Below the pieces are notes generated by a model. The model saw only the letters and a list, made by a program, of their open reading frames with translations, was not told where the DNA came from and ran no database searches. From Panaeolus papilionaceus (Eukaryota; Basidiomycota; Agaricomycetes; Agaricales), in assembly GCA_015501605.1 (NCBI GenBank), contig JADNRZ010000014.1, positions 186,001 through 250,000 of the forward strand: DNA of 64,000 nucleotides, written 5' to 3'. Below, piece after piece: positions 1-10,337 of the stretch. Both the position numbers and the translations under genes were made by a program. Within the stretch, counting starts at the first letter, position 1. Each line of letters opens with the position of its first letter.

Positions 1-117
1 AGAAAAACTCGCGAGCCCATCGATAAAGATGAGAGGCTCGACGAGAAAGGATATATTATCATTAAGCTAAATACAGGAGAGGTTGAGTGGTTCCAGGACC
101 CGGGAAGCTCTCGGGTA

Positions 118-240
118 CTTTTGTCCAGTTTTCGCGTTTTTCTGGGGCGATTTTAGACGTTTTCGTGTCCGCTTTATCGCGTTTTTCAGGCCCAAATCAT
201 GGTTAGCTGTCCGGTTTTCGCGTATTTGAGGCAAGGGGTC
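118..240 (+). repeat. Degenerate direct repeat, three units
   Basis: Three copies of a unit run from TGTCC through TTT-CGCGT-TTTT to an AGG/GGC tail. They begin near 122, 166 and 208, so the period is about 42-44 bases. The core reads TCGCGT(A/T)TTNNAGGC with substitutions between copies. Two more copies lie at about 722-776 in the same orientation. The blocks are also bordered by a GGACCCGGGAAGC stretch (92-104) whose inverted copy sits at about 798-810. The copies are decayed and no coding sequence is associated with them. They may be a fragment of a dispersed repeat family, but I cannot name it. Confidence 0.5.
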
Positions 241-721
241 TAGGCCAAAAATAAAATAAAATAGCTGATGGCACATCAGTCTCACCTAGATATGGATCGG
301 TATTGCACTCGCTTAGACTTGGCCATCTTACAATCCACGAGGTTACATCTGAAATTAGCATTTCTCAGTGAAACATGGACACAAAAGTCATAAATAAAAT
401 TTAGCGAGCATAACAGTATTTCACTGACCCTATATATCATATTTGCGTCCTTCCTGTGATCTCGAATAATTCATTCAATATGTATATACCCTATTACAAA
501 AGTCTATATTTTGAAGTGCTCTTTGTGTTGGTGAGAATGGAAGCTAGATATAACTAGCCCTGTCATACAGTCATGTGCTCAGCATTGCTAAGAAATAGTT
601 TACAAGAAGTACGAAGGTCCTAGGTAGTGCAGACAAATGGGGGCCCCTTTGTACGAGGTGTACGCAGGTCGCGCGCAGTGCGCGCGCAAAAATTTCCTTT
701 TATGGACGATTACAAATCAAT

Positions 722-776
722 CTTGTCCGATTTCGCGTATTTTAGACCCCAATCCATCGCGTATTTCAGGCCAGAA
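722..776 (+). repeat. Second block of the CGCGT direct repeat
   Basis: Two further copies of the unit seen at 118-240 lie here: TGTCC-GATTTCGCGTATTTTAG at about 724, then CATCGCGTATTTCAGGCC at about 756. Orientation is the same as in the first block and the spacing is shorter, about 27 bases. An inverted copy of the GGACCCGGGAAGC stretch follows at about 798-810. Confidence 0.45.
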
Positions 777-1152
777 CTCTGGACAATACCTAGGGGGAGC
801 TTCCCGGGTCCTGTGGTTCCCTGTCACCCTGTGTGCTACCTCGTTTCTTATCCTTAGATGAGCGGACCTTACGGTCCGCCCCATCGTCAAGCCAGGGATA
901 GTGTTGATAGTGACAGGTTAAAGTTGCCTTTTGATGATTCACGTCACAATTCTGATTCCATCTGGCTCACAAGTCCCTTTTCCTTCCATTCCCTCTCGAC
1001 ACATTTGAATCTTTGTCTAAAAAGCCTCCGCAGAATTGCCACATTCATCAGTTCAACGAATTCTCTCTTTTGAACTTGGAATTTTGCGGTGGCCGGGCAA
1101 GGTTGAAGTACGTCGGTAAAATGAGGTAGCGACCCGTGAAGCCATTTCGAAA

Positions 1153-1236
1153 GGGCACATGGTGTAGTTGGTTATCACGCTCGCTTAGCATTCCTTGGTT
1201 TGCGAGAGGTGTTGGGTTCAATTCCCAATGTGTCCA
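1153..1236 (+). tRNA. tRNA-Ala (anticodon AGC) with a 10-nt intron
   Basis: A full cloverleaf can be drawn. The acceptor arm GGGCACA/TGTGTCC contains the G3:U70 wobble pair that is the universal alanine identity element. The anticodon stem is CTCGC/GCGAG and the loop holds AGC at 1187-1189. The T-arm is built around GTTGGGTTCAATTCCC. A 10-base insertion (1191-1200) lies exactly one base 3' of the anticodon, the canonical position 37/38 of nuclear tRNA introns, and removing it restores a 7-base loop. The T run at about 1239-1245 fits a Pol III terminator. The A box (TGGTGTAGTTGG) and B box (GGGTTCAATTCC) are present. Confidence 0.95.
1191..1200 (+). other. tRNA-Ala intron
   Basis: These ten bases interrupt the anticodon loop between positions 37 and 38. 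Removing them gives the loop TTAGCAT closed by a five-pair stem. Confidence 0.85.
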
Positions 1237-1478
1237 TGTTTTTTTCTCTCTCTCGTGCTCAGTGTTGTTGCTGTCTGCACTTCGCATGTCCAACATGTTC
1301 ATAATCGACCACGAGGAGGTGTGTAGCACGAAACATTGGGCAATGATCCTGTGTTAGGTCGGCATATTATACTTTGTGCATTGAACAGACGAAAAAAGAG
1401 GTAACTATCGAAAGCAGAGTAAGACAGCAAATGAGGCAGGTTAATTATATGTGTGATTAGTGGTAAAGTGCGCAGTGT

Positions 1479-4400
1479 TCACAGGGATGCGATGACAGAT
1501 GTTAGCCAGGCGTTGCTTTCGATCTGGGGTTTGAATGCGTCGAGCGAGCTCTTCAGCTGTGCCAAGTCTGATTCGGAAGGGTCGTCCAAATCCATAGCGT
1601 CCTCATTGTCTGACTTGGAGGCCCAAGTTCGGAAGAATTCTTCCATTATCTTGACTCCTTCTTCGACTGAGGCATCAGGAGCCCGAGGTGTACTTTCAGC
1701 TGTTTGAATCGTTAGTAATGTATTGATAGAATGCCTTAATTTTTTTCTTACCACCTGCGAAGTCTTCGAGTTCTTCCGTGTTCTTTTGCGCAAGCTGGTG
1801 ACCTCATTAGGTATCATCAACTCCAGACCAACGAGACAACATACCTTGATGACATCCTCAGGGAAATTTGCCAGTCTGGCGACATGAATACCAAAGCTTT
1901 GGTCAGAGACGCCTGATATGACCTGATGAGAACTAAATCCTTAGAGTAAAAAATGTATCGTAACGTACCTGGCTTCACCTGGTACAGCAAGGTGATATCC
2001 TGATCACGGGCTGAATCTTCTCGTTCACCGACACTAGCGACAACATGAAGATTGGTGACATGAGGTATTTGGTGGTGAAGGTTGGTCAATTCGTGGAAAT
2101 GAGTTGCGAAGAGACAGAACGCTCTGATTTCGGAAGCAATGTGCCTATCGAGACACCGTCAGCTTTTGACACGATGCCAAAAATATGATTCATACTCTGA
2201 GATTGCCCATGCGAGTCCAAATCCATCGTACGTAGACGTGCCTGAAATGATGAATGAGCTCTGAACTCAATGCGAAAGCAGACATAGGTAACACACCTCG
2301 TCCTAGCTCGTCAATGATGACAAGGGAGTCGGTTGTAGCAGACTGTAAAGTTCAATGAGGTCCGAGCTGATGCATAGAAGAACTGACAAGCCCTTACTCT
2401 TAGAATTGTGGCGGTCTCGAGCATCTCCGCCATAAATGTCGAAACGCCTTTCAGTTGGCTATCACCTGCTCCTACTCGGCATAAAATCGAGTCAAAGATA
2501 GGGAGTTCTGCACTGGCACATGGAACAAAGCACCCAATTTGCGCCATAAGGGATATCACACCGACCTATGGGCAAGTTAGCTAGAATCAGGAAGCGTGTA
2601 AAATGCCGGCTTACTTGACGGATGTAGGTCGATTTGCCACCCATATTTGGCCCCGCTAGAGTCGATCATGAGCAAGGCCACAAAATCCCTCCGAAAAACT
2701 CACTGATAATCTGGAATTCGCTTTTATCTGCCATCTGATTAGACCAAAAACAAAACAATGCATTGTGAGCATACCTTTGATCATTTCAACGTCATTGGCA
2801 ATGAAGTCGACCCCATCCTGAATCTCAAGACATGGGTGACGAGCTTCTGATAGGACCAGATTGCCCGAGTCTAAATAGGGTTCAATTGCCTCAGATATTG
2901 GGTTAAGATTTGGAGAAAATCCACCTTTAGGTAAAATCTTGGGTTTGACATACGGGATAGGTGCATTGACGGACGCATGTGCGAAACTGTAGAGGAGTTA
3001 AAATTAGCCAAAATAGCTCGACAAATGGCGTACCTAAGGATAACGTCAAGATGGGCAATGACACCGTTCAGTTTCTCGAGGACAGGAGTGTAGGTCGCTG
3101 GTTAGGGATAAGCACTTGAAGGAGAGGTTGTACTTTGACGACATACAAGCAATGTTCACGACCTCCTTCACAATTCCACTTTGCGTGCGTGAATAGGCAG
3201 TAGACGTTTCTTTAAAGTCTTCCGCGAGCTGTTTAAGAGTTTTTGTTGCAAAATATACACCAGTTTTACTGGTTCCCAACTCGACATATTTTTTCGAAAC
3301 CTTCTTCGCGTCCTGTCCCCACAGTTCAGCATGATGTGAAGCAAAAACAATGCGTCACCTACATTCTTAGTCACCCTGAAACAATAACCGTAGACTTGAT
3401 GGTTCTCAAGATGGAGCTTTTTATCCAATTCAAGGTCCATATCACCACCTACATCTTGGTGCTCCTCATCCAGGCTATCTCGAATCTGAACGCCTGTCAA
3501 ACATGTGTTTTAAGGAGGTTCAAGGCAATAATTACCTTTGCCAGTTTATCTGCCAACTCCTGGAGTCTGGGGTCGTATTCGGGCTTGATCACGTAGTTGT
3601 TGTTATCGAGTTCATCTAAATCTAGCGTTTGTTCGACCATGTCTTCATATTTGGTCAAGTTGGAGTGAGCCTCCTAAGAAATAGGGAACTACTCATTAGC
3701 CAATACCCCAGTGAGTTTAATTTGAGATATCGACCTTGAGAGCATCCAGAAACGTTTCCTGAACTAAGTTTGAATCCCCGCCTGAATCGTAAGTCATGTC
3801 ACCTAAAGCCTCAATCATTCCAGGTAGCTGATCGCATTATTCAGGTTGCATAGACGGAATTCGACAGTGTAGTAAAACTTACTTTGAGCACCACTTGATA
3901 TACCCGCACAACATCTTCAAGGGACGCGACTGACTTGCGGAAGCGTTTGCTTATGCGGTTAAGGTCAGGCATAATTTTCAAATATTCATCCTATGCAAAG
4001 CTATGGACCAGGAAGGATGAAGGACTCTGAGGACTTACTTGCAGAGTCCGTCTAGTATTGGTGTCGTCAACAAAAATCTCCACGAGGTCCAGCCTCTTCT
4101 CTGAAAAAAACAGTCGGCGATAGTCACTTTAGATACCAACTTACGCACCTATCTGATGTCTGTTGATAAGAGGTTGCTTTAGCCACGTCCCTAGCAGACG
4201 CGATCCCTGAGCCGTCTTGCATTTGTTCAAGATACCAAATAGTGTAGTATTTTGCGCCTGAAAATGGGTAAGATAGCGTGGCTTTGCGATAGAACTGGGG
4301 ACTTACTGTGTGCGCAGACGTATCGACCAGGTTCAGTGCCTTTAGAGCACTGGCATCCAATTTCATGTACTGCGACAAGTCGTGTGATTGAAGGGTATAT

Positions 4401-5622
4401 GCACCAAAGTTTTCTGAATTTCCCATGAGGCCTAGATACAATATTAAAGCCGACAGAGCAGCTGGTGCAGTGGGTAGCGAGAGCTCGGCTGTAAGAAGCA
4501 TTATTGATTTTAAAAGATTTGCAAAAACGTTTCTAGGCTTACGGATGATGACAGTAGCATCAGCGGAGGATTCTTGTGCTGGTGCTGCTTTAAGCAAGCG
4601 AGGGAGATCCTGAGCTAGATTTTTTACTGTAAATTCGCCTGGATAAAGTTGGTAAGCGCTTGATCTGAATAAGCAAGGATGATGTAGACATACTAGGCTT
4701 GCGCTCCGAGATGACGACTCCACAACGATCAAGAACAGCCTTTAACTTGTTCAAGTCAATGTCTCTGTCGGTGGTCCCAGAAGCCGTCCCAGTAGGTATG
4801 ATCGCCTCTTTTACTGATAATTGAATAATCAGGGACTTAACATCGCAGGTAAGGCTCGTGCATATCGAGAGAACATGGAGAATAATACCTCAAGATTGGA
4901 GAAGAGGTCGTTGTCCGTAAAGTCAGCGACACCCAAGTCCCGAGCTGACGTATCTGCAAATGCTACACCGACAGATCTCAACTTAGTGGTGGACGAAAGT
5001 GTGTCTTGTGATGTGTGCGCTAATTTAATCGCCATAACCATAGGAATAGCAGATACATCTGCATTAGCAAAAAGTAATTCTTCAACCTCCTGAAAGTTTC
5101 CGGGAGTCGCCTTTATTTGAGGTTTCAGCATGCGCAGGCGTAATGTAGGAGTGAATTCAACATACAGATTTGTCCAACCGGAATTTACTGCACTTTTTTC
5201 CCTGTCCTTGTTCAGGTACCCAAATTTCAATGCGAAGTTGTAAGCTTGTCAAAGCATCGCGCAACAGTACATGTGCCACTGAGTTTTTCAAACTAACGCT
5301 GGGAAGGCCTGCTGACTTTCCACCTAGCCCTAAATACTTGATAACTGAGTTGGTGTGGAAGACATGCTGAGCGACGAATGTCGCGTCAGGACCATACGCA
5401 GAGTAAAAGGAATCTGTTCCCGGACGAAAAAAGAGGCGAAGGGTCCCCGTTTCTGGAGACTTCTTTTCCAGTGAGTTGAAAAATGAAATGAATCCGGGGT
5501 CGGTCGTTGTGTCTTCGAATACGAGAATGCAATGTCAGTTTCAAGTTGCACAAAGGAAAGTGAGAACCTTACCGGCATCGGTTTTCTCTGAATCTTTGGA
5601 CTTGCCATACATTTGCTCCATG
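1479..5622 (-). CDS. DNA mismatch repair protein Msh2 (MutS family)
   Basis: This is the nuclear MutS homologue that pairs with Msh6 or Msh3 to recognise mismatches and small loops and couples this to ATP hydrolysis. The start at 5622 gives [13 protein letters not shown], followed by an intron. The mismatch-binding N-domain includes [21 protein letters not shown] and then [20 protein letters not shown] (4829-5093). The connector/lever part has [19 protein letters not shown] sequence at about 4325-4420. The ATPase shows Walker [14 protein letters not shown] at 2617-2660, then [39 protein letters not shown] and Walker [10 protein letters not shown] near 2300-2325. The tail ends [11 protein letters not shown]. 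The gene has many short introns and several exons are smaller than 150 bases, so internal boundaries are approximate. Nothing I could read disrupts it. It is head-to-head with the small gene at 6106. Confidence 0.95.
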
Positions 5623-6105
5623 TTGATATATTTATAAGAAAAAGGCAATTGAGAAAAAGGGTAACGATGGAGGTTGAAAAGGAACGAAAGTTAGAACAGC
5701 TGAGGCTGAACCACCCCATGCAACGCGTTATGTCACGGCACGTGTCCCCTAATTAGCGCGATGGCACTTCTAGATTCGCTGATGCCGATTGGGTGCTCGA
5801 TGTCAAGGGCGAGTGGTCTTGGAGTGGTCAATTGTCAAGTCAGGCCGATGAAATATTAAAAGTTATTCCCTGCTTTTCTCGTAGAGAGCTCCAAGACTAC
5901 AAATGCCAGTATCAACGAATTCACCGTGTTGTTATCATGAATCTCCTTTCAACACACACCATACTAAGGGCGTTCCCTGAATCCGACTCTGCACACCTTT
6001 CTAAAATACATATATAGTGGGATAATTCTTAAGCCTTACCTTGGCATTTTCTGTGAGCGGTAATCTAACGTCCCAGAACCAGCGACAAACAATTCCTAAG
6101 ACAGA

Positions 6106-6526
6106 ATGGACTTTGAATTCGGAGGCCTTGAAGGGGGATCTGGAGGTGACAACACAGAGGAAATGCACCGCACCCTGAATGATGCGCTCGAGCTCATACT
6201 CTTAGTAAGTAAGAATGTCACACAGTATACCTACAGCGCATTTATCCAGACGATGACTATGCATAAAAATCGAGAGTGAATGTGAAATGCATGACGATTC
6301 TTCTCGAGTCAGCATTCGATAACTTCTGACCAATAGGATTGGCGCTATGGGGATTGTCACTCGATTCTCAGAGCTATTTGCTCAATAGACTCTATTGAGC
6401 AAATATATTGAAGGCGTCAACGAATACCTGCTGAAAGCTTTTAGTTTCAAACACGACATCGACGAACCCAGATACCACCGAGTCATCATAAACACGCCAT
6501 CAGGAGCCTCCGTTTATCGTTCATAG
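6106..6526 (+). CDS. Small hypothetical protein, exon structure unresolved
   Basis: I do not recognise this gene. The first exon starts at 6106 (MDFEFGGLEGGSGGDNTEEM) and runs to LNDALELILL, where a strong donor (gtaagt, about 6205) follows. A terminal exon at about 6389-6526 reads TLLSKYIEGVNEYLLKAF and ends in TPSGASVYRS. A middle stretch after the acceptor at about 6338 may be a further exon, but I could not join it in frame without a stop. Joining exon 1 directly to the acceptor CAATAG at about 6388 gives an open product of about 80 residues. The perfect hairpin at 6375-6405 lies over that acceptor. The spacer to the MSH2 start is about 480 bases, so the two genes may share a promoter region. 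It could also be a broken gene. Confidence 0.35.
6375..6405. repeat. Perfect hairpin with 14-bp arms
   Basis: TATTTGCTCAATAG and its exact reverse complement are separated by three bases (ACT). The structure sits at the presumed splice acceptor of the small gene at 6106-6526, so if transcribed it would fold over that acceptor. I see no transposon ends or target duplication around it. Confidence 0.8.
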
Positions 6527-6695
6527 TTGCACAACTTGATGCATAAATTAAATCACAAGAAAAGGCTAAAGAAGGGTACACGATTATATGAATACAGGAG
6601 GTGGGCTATTGTTCGAACAATTAGAACTATTGAGAGCACACGGCCAGTAAAACTACAGGAGTCCATACACACAGCATTCCCCGAGGCTTGAAAGC

Positions 6696-7682
6696 TCACA
6701 TATTCGTCAAGGAGACAACGAATAGTCGATACAGCAGGTCTTTTGGTAGAGACTGGACCCATGGCGCGAGCTCGATCCTATTCCAAGGAGTAAGGACCTC
6801 TCTTCCTTTCAAGAGTCCGATCCGCATCCTCCGTGGCCCAAAGAAGTGCTACAAGGTTGTTGAAATCAGCATTAGTAAAAGAATTCGGGCCTTGTACTCA
6901 CCCGATTCCACATTTCGATAGTACCAATCACTTTCTTTTCCTTTTGCCCTCGAATGAAATACTGTGCTCCGTACGCCGTCATGGGGCCTAAGAGTCGTAG
7001 GTAATTAGCTTCACAATAGGAGACGAAAAACCTATTTATTTAACACACCAACGACCGGGACAACGGAAAGTAGCATTGGCTGCAACCGTTTTACGTCTTG
7101 ATCATTGAAACTTGCGGTAGCTTGTATTGAATGAACGAACAAAATCCAATCGGCCTCTGTAACATCATGGGAGACGAACGGGTGAACGTCTAGAGAGTGA
7201 TTAGCATGCGACTCTAATGGGGGTGCTGCCAGTGGAAACCCCTTGTCGAGATGCTTTCCCCTGGATATAAGGTAAATCGAGTCAAATGCGGGGTATTCAA
7301 GATGGGATGGTGGGCCACGAGAAAAGCACGAGGGTGTGTCAGAATCCCAGTTCGCTGACGGATTGGATACGGGATACGGTGCAGCATAGAGTGCTGTCTC
7401 GCTGGAAGGCTCTCTGGCTTCATTTGGGAGTGATGGTCTTTGTTGGCTACTCTCAGGGAAGAGGGGGTTGGATGTCCGTATTTTCGATGTCTTTGGACCA
7501 GGCAACACAGGCGAAACGCTATATGAAGGAGGGTTCGGACTACCCGTAGTCTCAACGGTAGCAGGGCTAATCACATCATCCCTTCTCGGACTTGATGTTG
7601 TTGAGGTTGATTCGCAGTCTTCAGGATCGATGGTAAGGTTGCTGGGTGCATATCGATCTGACGGGGAAGTTGTAGTAGCCAT
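6696..7682 (-). CDS. Hypothetical protein with Ser/Pro-rich N-terminus
   Basis: No family was recognised. The ATG at 7682 opens a first exon of about 210 codons. Its N-terminal half is rich in Ser, Thr and Pro (MATTTSPSDRYAPSNLTIDP). From about residue 130 it becomes more ordered (HLEYPAFDSIYLISRGKHL, DVTEADWILFVHSIQATASF). Two introns follow (about 6987-7049 and 6854-6905). They lead into GPMTAYGAQYFIRGQKEKKV, IGTIEMWNRHFFGPRRMRIG and the end LLYRLFVVSLTNM, stop at 6696-6698. The product is about 270 residues. The all-open three-exon structure argues that it is a real gene. It is divergent from the F-box gene at 8118, with a 435-base spacer between them. Confidence 0.65.
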
Positions 7683-8117
7683 GTCAAAGGTTGAAGCTGG
7701 AGATATTACTTACACCCAAATTGAAAGCGATGACTTTATGGCGTATTGGAACAACATTGCAGGGTCACGCCTTTCCCATCTTTCAGCCAACACTGCCTGA
7801 GCTAACCGCAGCAGTGTGGTACTTACCGTCATAATCGGGCTTACATACACATATCGGGGATATTTCCCCATGAGAGTTATCTAACCGGGCATTGAAATCG
7901 AATGCTGTCCATTCACTTACTTATCTTTGTACTTTGTTCAAGCCACGGGTAAGTAATCACTTTGGCTGTGAGACGAAGGAGGTAAGTACGCCATGATAAA
8001 TGGTGTCATTTGAGAGAGACTCGGCCAAACGAAGACACATTGTGATCTCACGCACATTTCATCCTTTCTCTAGATTTCGTCTTCTCTTTCCGACTGTCCA
8101 GGGGTTACCCCAACAGG
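7683..8117. other. Divergent intergenic region
   Basis: This spacer lies between two divergently transcribed genes and should hold both promoters. It has pyrimidine-rich runs near 8060-8095 just upstream of the plus-strand start. I see no clear TATA element and no gene. Confidence 0.4.
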
Positions 8118-10000
8118 ATGGACGATCTATCAATTCAACTCACTCAGGCTGAGTTAGTCAACGCCAAAGCTCCGTGGAATGCTGATGTGAAGGATGTAGG
8201 GTGGAACACTATGCCTACTTGCATCGCTAATACTATTTAACGCAACTTGCTCGTCTAGGTTATCGTGGACTTCCCGGATTACATTGCTCAACTGCTACTC
8301 TGCAATTCACCGCCAACTGATGGAGAACTTCCACTTGTTGCAGCATATCTGCAAGAAGCGATCGAGACCCTGCTCGAGGTTCAAGAGAATTTGCGACCCC
8401 TTGAACAACGCAGACTCGACAGGGACTCGACAGATATTCTAATCGAATCACCCCAATCCTCCCCCTTTTACCGGTTTCCAAAAAGATTGACGCTGCACGC
8501 ATCATACTTTCCCCCGTCCGTCGTATTCCTCTCGAAATCATCGTGGAGATAGCGCTGTTCTGCTATTCTGAGCCCCAGAACCTGGATACGCCCTTAGCTG
8601 CGCGTGTTCCGATGCGCCTATGTCAAGTCTCTTCAGTCTGGCGAAGGTCAATTGAATCATACACACGACTGTGGGCGCATATACAGTTTAATCCAGGTGA
8701 AGGGCCCAACACACAATTCTTCGAATCAACGCTCCAAAGGTACACAGAACTAGCGGCAATGGCGCCCATCTACTTGGACCTCGTATTGACACCAACACGG
8801 CAGCATTCCCGCTACAAAACCGACCGTTTCGCTTCAAGGACGATATTTTTGTTGATAACATGGCCAGGGAGACTCAAAATGACATCTCTTTCCATCAACT
8901 TTGGCTTAGGTGGTATCAATCCCTTCACGAAGATAGCAGGCCAGATGCGCTTTGGATCTCTCCCGAACTTGCGCAGCCTTTCATTTTATGCCCCACACCA
9001 GTCCTCTTCCGTTACTGTCTTCAAACAGATATTCATGAACACGCCTAATCTCAGCCATCTGCACCTAGAAAGTGATCAGTCTCCGTCTAATTTTGACATC
9101 ATACCACAATCAATGATGCAATCATTAGTGCAGGTTAACATAAAGGGGAGATATTTTGCTGCCGCTCAGTGGACCCTCCTCATGGTAGGCTGCTCGAAGC
9201 TACAGTTTGCGTCCTTCGACCTGGACGGGTCTCGCCCTGTGTTCGAGCAAACAGTTCGGATCACAGAGTCGCGAGACTTAACAACTCTAAGCTTGAACTT
9301 TCGATCTACTTGTCTCTACAACCCATACCTCCCATTCCGGTGGATGTCATTTCCTCGTTTGACAATATTGAACGTTTATCTCAACACCCCTTCACTACCT
9401 CAACTTCAAATACTACATGATACTTACAGACCAAAACTTCCAAGCCTAACACATCTCTCCATTATCGCCAATATCTCCTGCGGCTTGTGGAGCGTTGAGG
9501 ATGACGGACAGTCGAGCCTTAATCTGTCCACCAACAGTTCGTTAGAGGGCATTGAAGAGACTGTGCGTCGGCTGCTAAGTTTGGCTCGAAAAGACTTCGA
9601 CGTCCTTCAGCTGTCATTATCAGCGCCACCAAAAATCTGGAATAATATATTTAGCATATGGACTAGCGTACATGATACCGGACTCAACACCAAAGACCTT
9701 CCTGCCATGAAGTCCCTTCATGTGGGAATACCTGCGGAAGGGATCCTTCAAGGGTGCGGACAACATCTATTGCAGTTCGTCGTGAGACAGTTGCATCACC
9801 CGAGATGCAGGCTGGAGCATTTAAAGGTGACCATAGGCGTGGAGAAGTACGAAGGTCAAGAGAAGGTGGATCAGGCAATCGACACATTGTGGAAAGGGTT
9901 GGAGGTGTATGTTGATTCGAACGAGTTTAGCTGGGAACATGATGTTCTCAGATATCAACCAGCTATTGCTCGAAACGCCAATCGGAACGCCATGCGCTAG
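8118..10000 (+). CDS. F-box protein with a frame discrepancy
   Basis: F-box proteins are substrate receptors of SCF ubiquitin ligases and are heavily expanded in mushrooms. The start at 8118 gives MDDLSIQLTQAEL. An intron (about 8196-8260) leads to VIVDFPDYIAQLLLCNSP and a coiled-coil stretch, AYLQEAIETLLEVQENLRPL. The F-box follows as ILSPVRRIPLEIIVEIALFC, then LCQVSSVWRRSIESY, then about 400 residues of leucine-rich repeat-like sequence to the stop at 9998-10000. The coiled coil and the F-box are in different frames and the change falls at about 8410-8490. A 45-base intron (about 8379-8424) would restore the frame but removes part of the conserved coiled coil. A small indel is therefore equally possible, and the gene may be a recent pseudogene. 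Confidence 0.75.
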
Positions 10001-10337
10001 AATATCGCTTCGTATTTACCAAGAACATTCTTCCAATATTTACTTGATGGTATCAGAGTGTATAGATTCTGAGGGTGTATATTACGGACTTTTATTGAAG
10101 CCCCTGTCTATGGTGCCGATACCCACGATGGCCAAGGCCACACGCACTTTGTGACGACAACATCGTGTTCATCATCACCACATCACACCATGCACAACCC
10201 TCGCTTTATCCACCCCATTCAGCAATATTCTTGTATTCTCTTGCATTTCATGTTTTTCAAATCCTAACCATCGCCCAGACTCCGCTTATCCTAATCCAAC
10301 CACCTTCTCCAACAGAAGGTGATATACAGATACACGA
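10001..10337. other. Intergenic spacer
   Basis: This contains the presumed 3' end of the F-box gene and the promoter and 5' leader of the gene at 10338. It is CT- and CA-rich from about 10150 to 10330, as is typical of fungal 5' leaders. I see no gene here. Confidence 0.4.

Larger units (their letters stand above)
1..1152. other. Gene-free left edge
   Basis: I see no convincing gene here. The first ~88 bases are open in frame 1 and could be the edge of a coding exon that starts outside the window, but the product is unrecognisable. The rest is AT-rich spacer with two blocks of degenerate CGCGT repeats (about 118-240 and 722-776) and a GC-rich patch near 645-685. The short open frames here lack splice-supported continuation. 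Confidence 0.5.

Noticed and set aside
90..820. A terminal-inverted-repeat transposon bounded by GGACCCGGGAAGC copies
   Set aside because: The inverted match is only about 20 bases with mismatches, no target duplication is visible, and the other repeats in the interval are in direct orientation, so a transposon is not supported.
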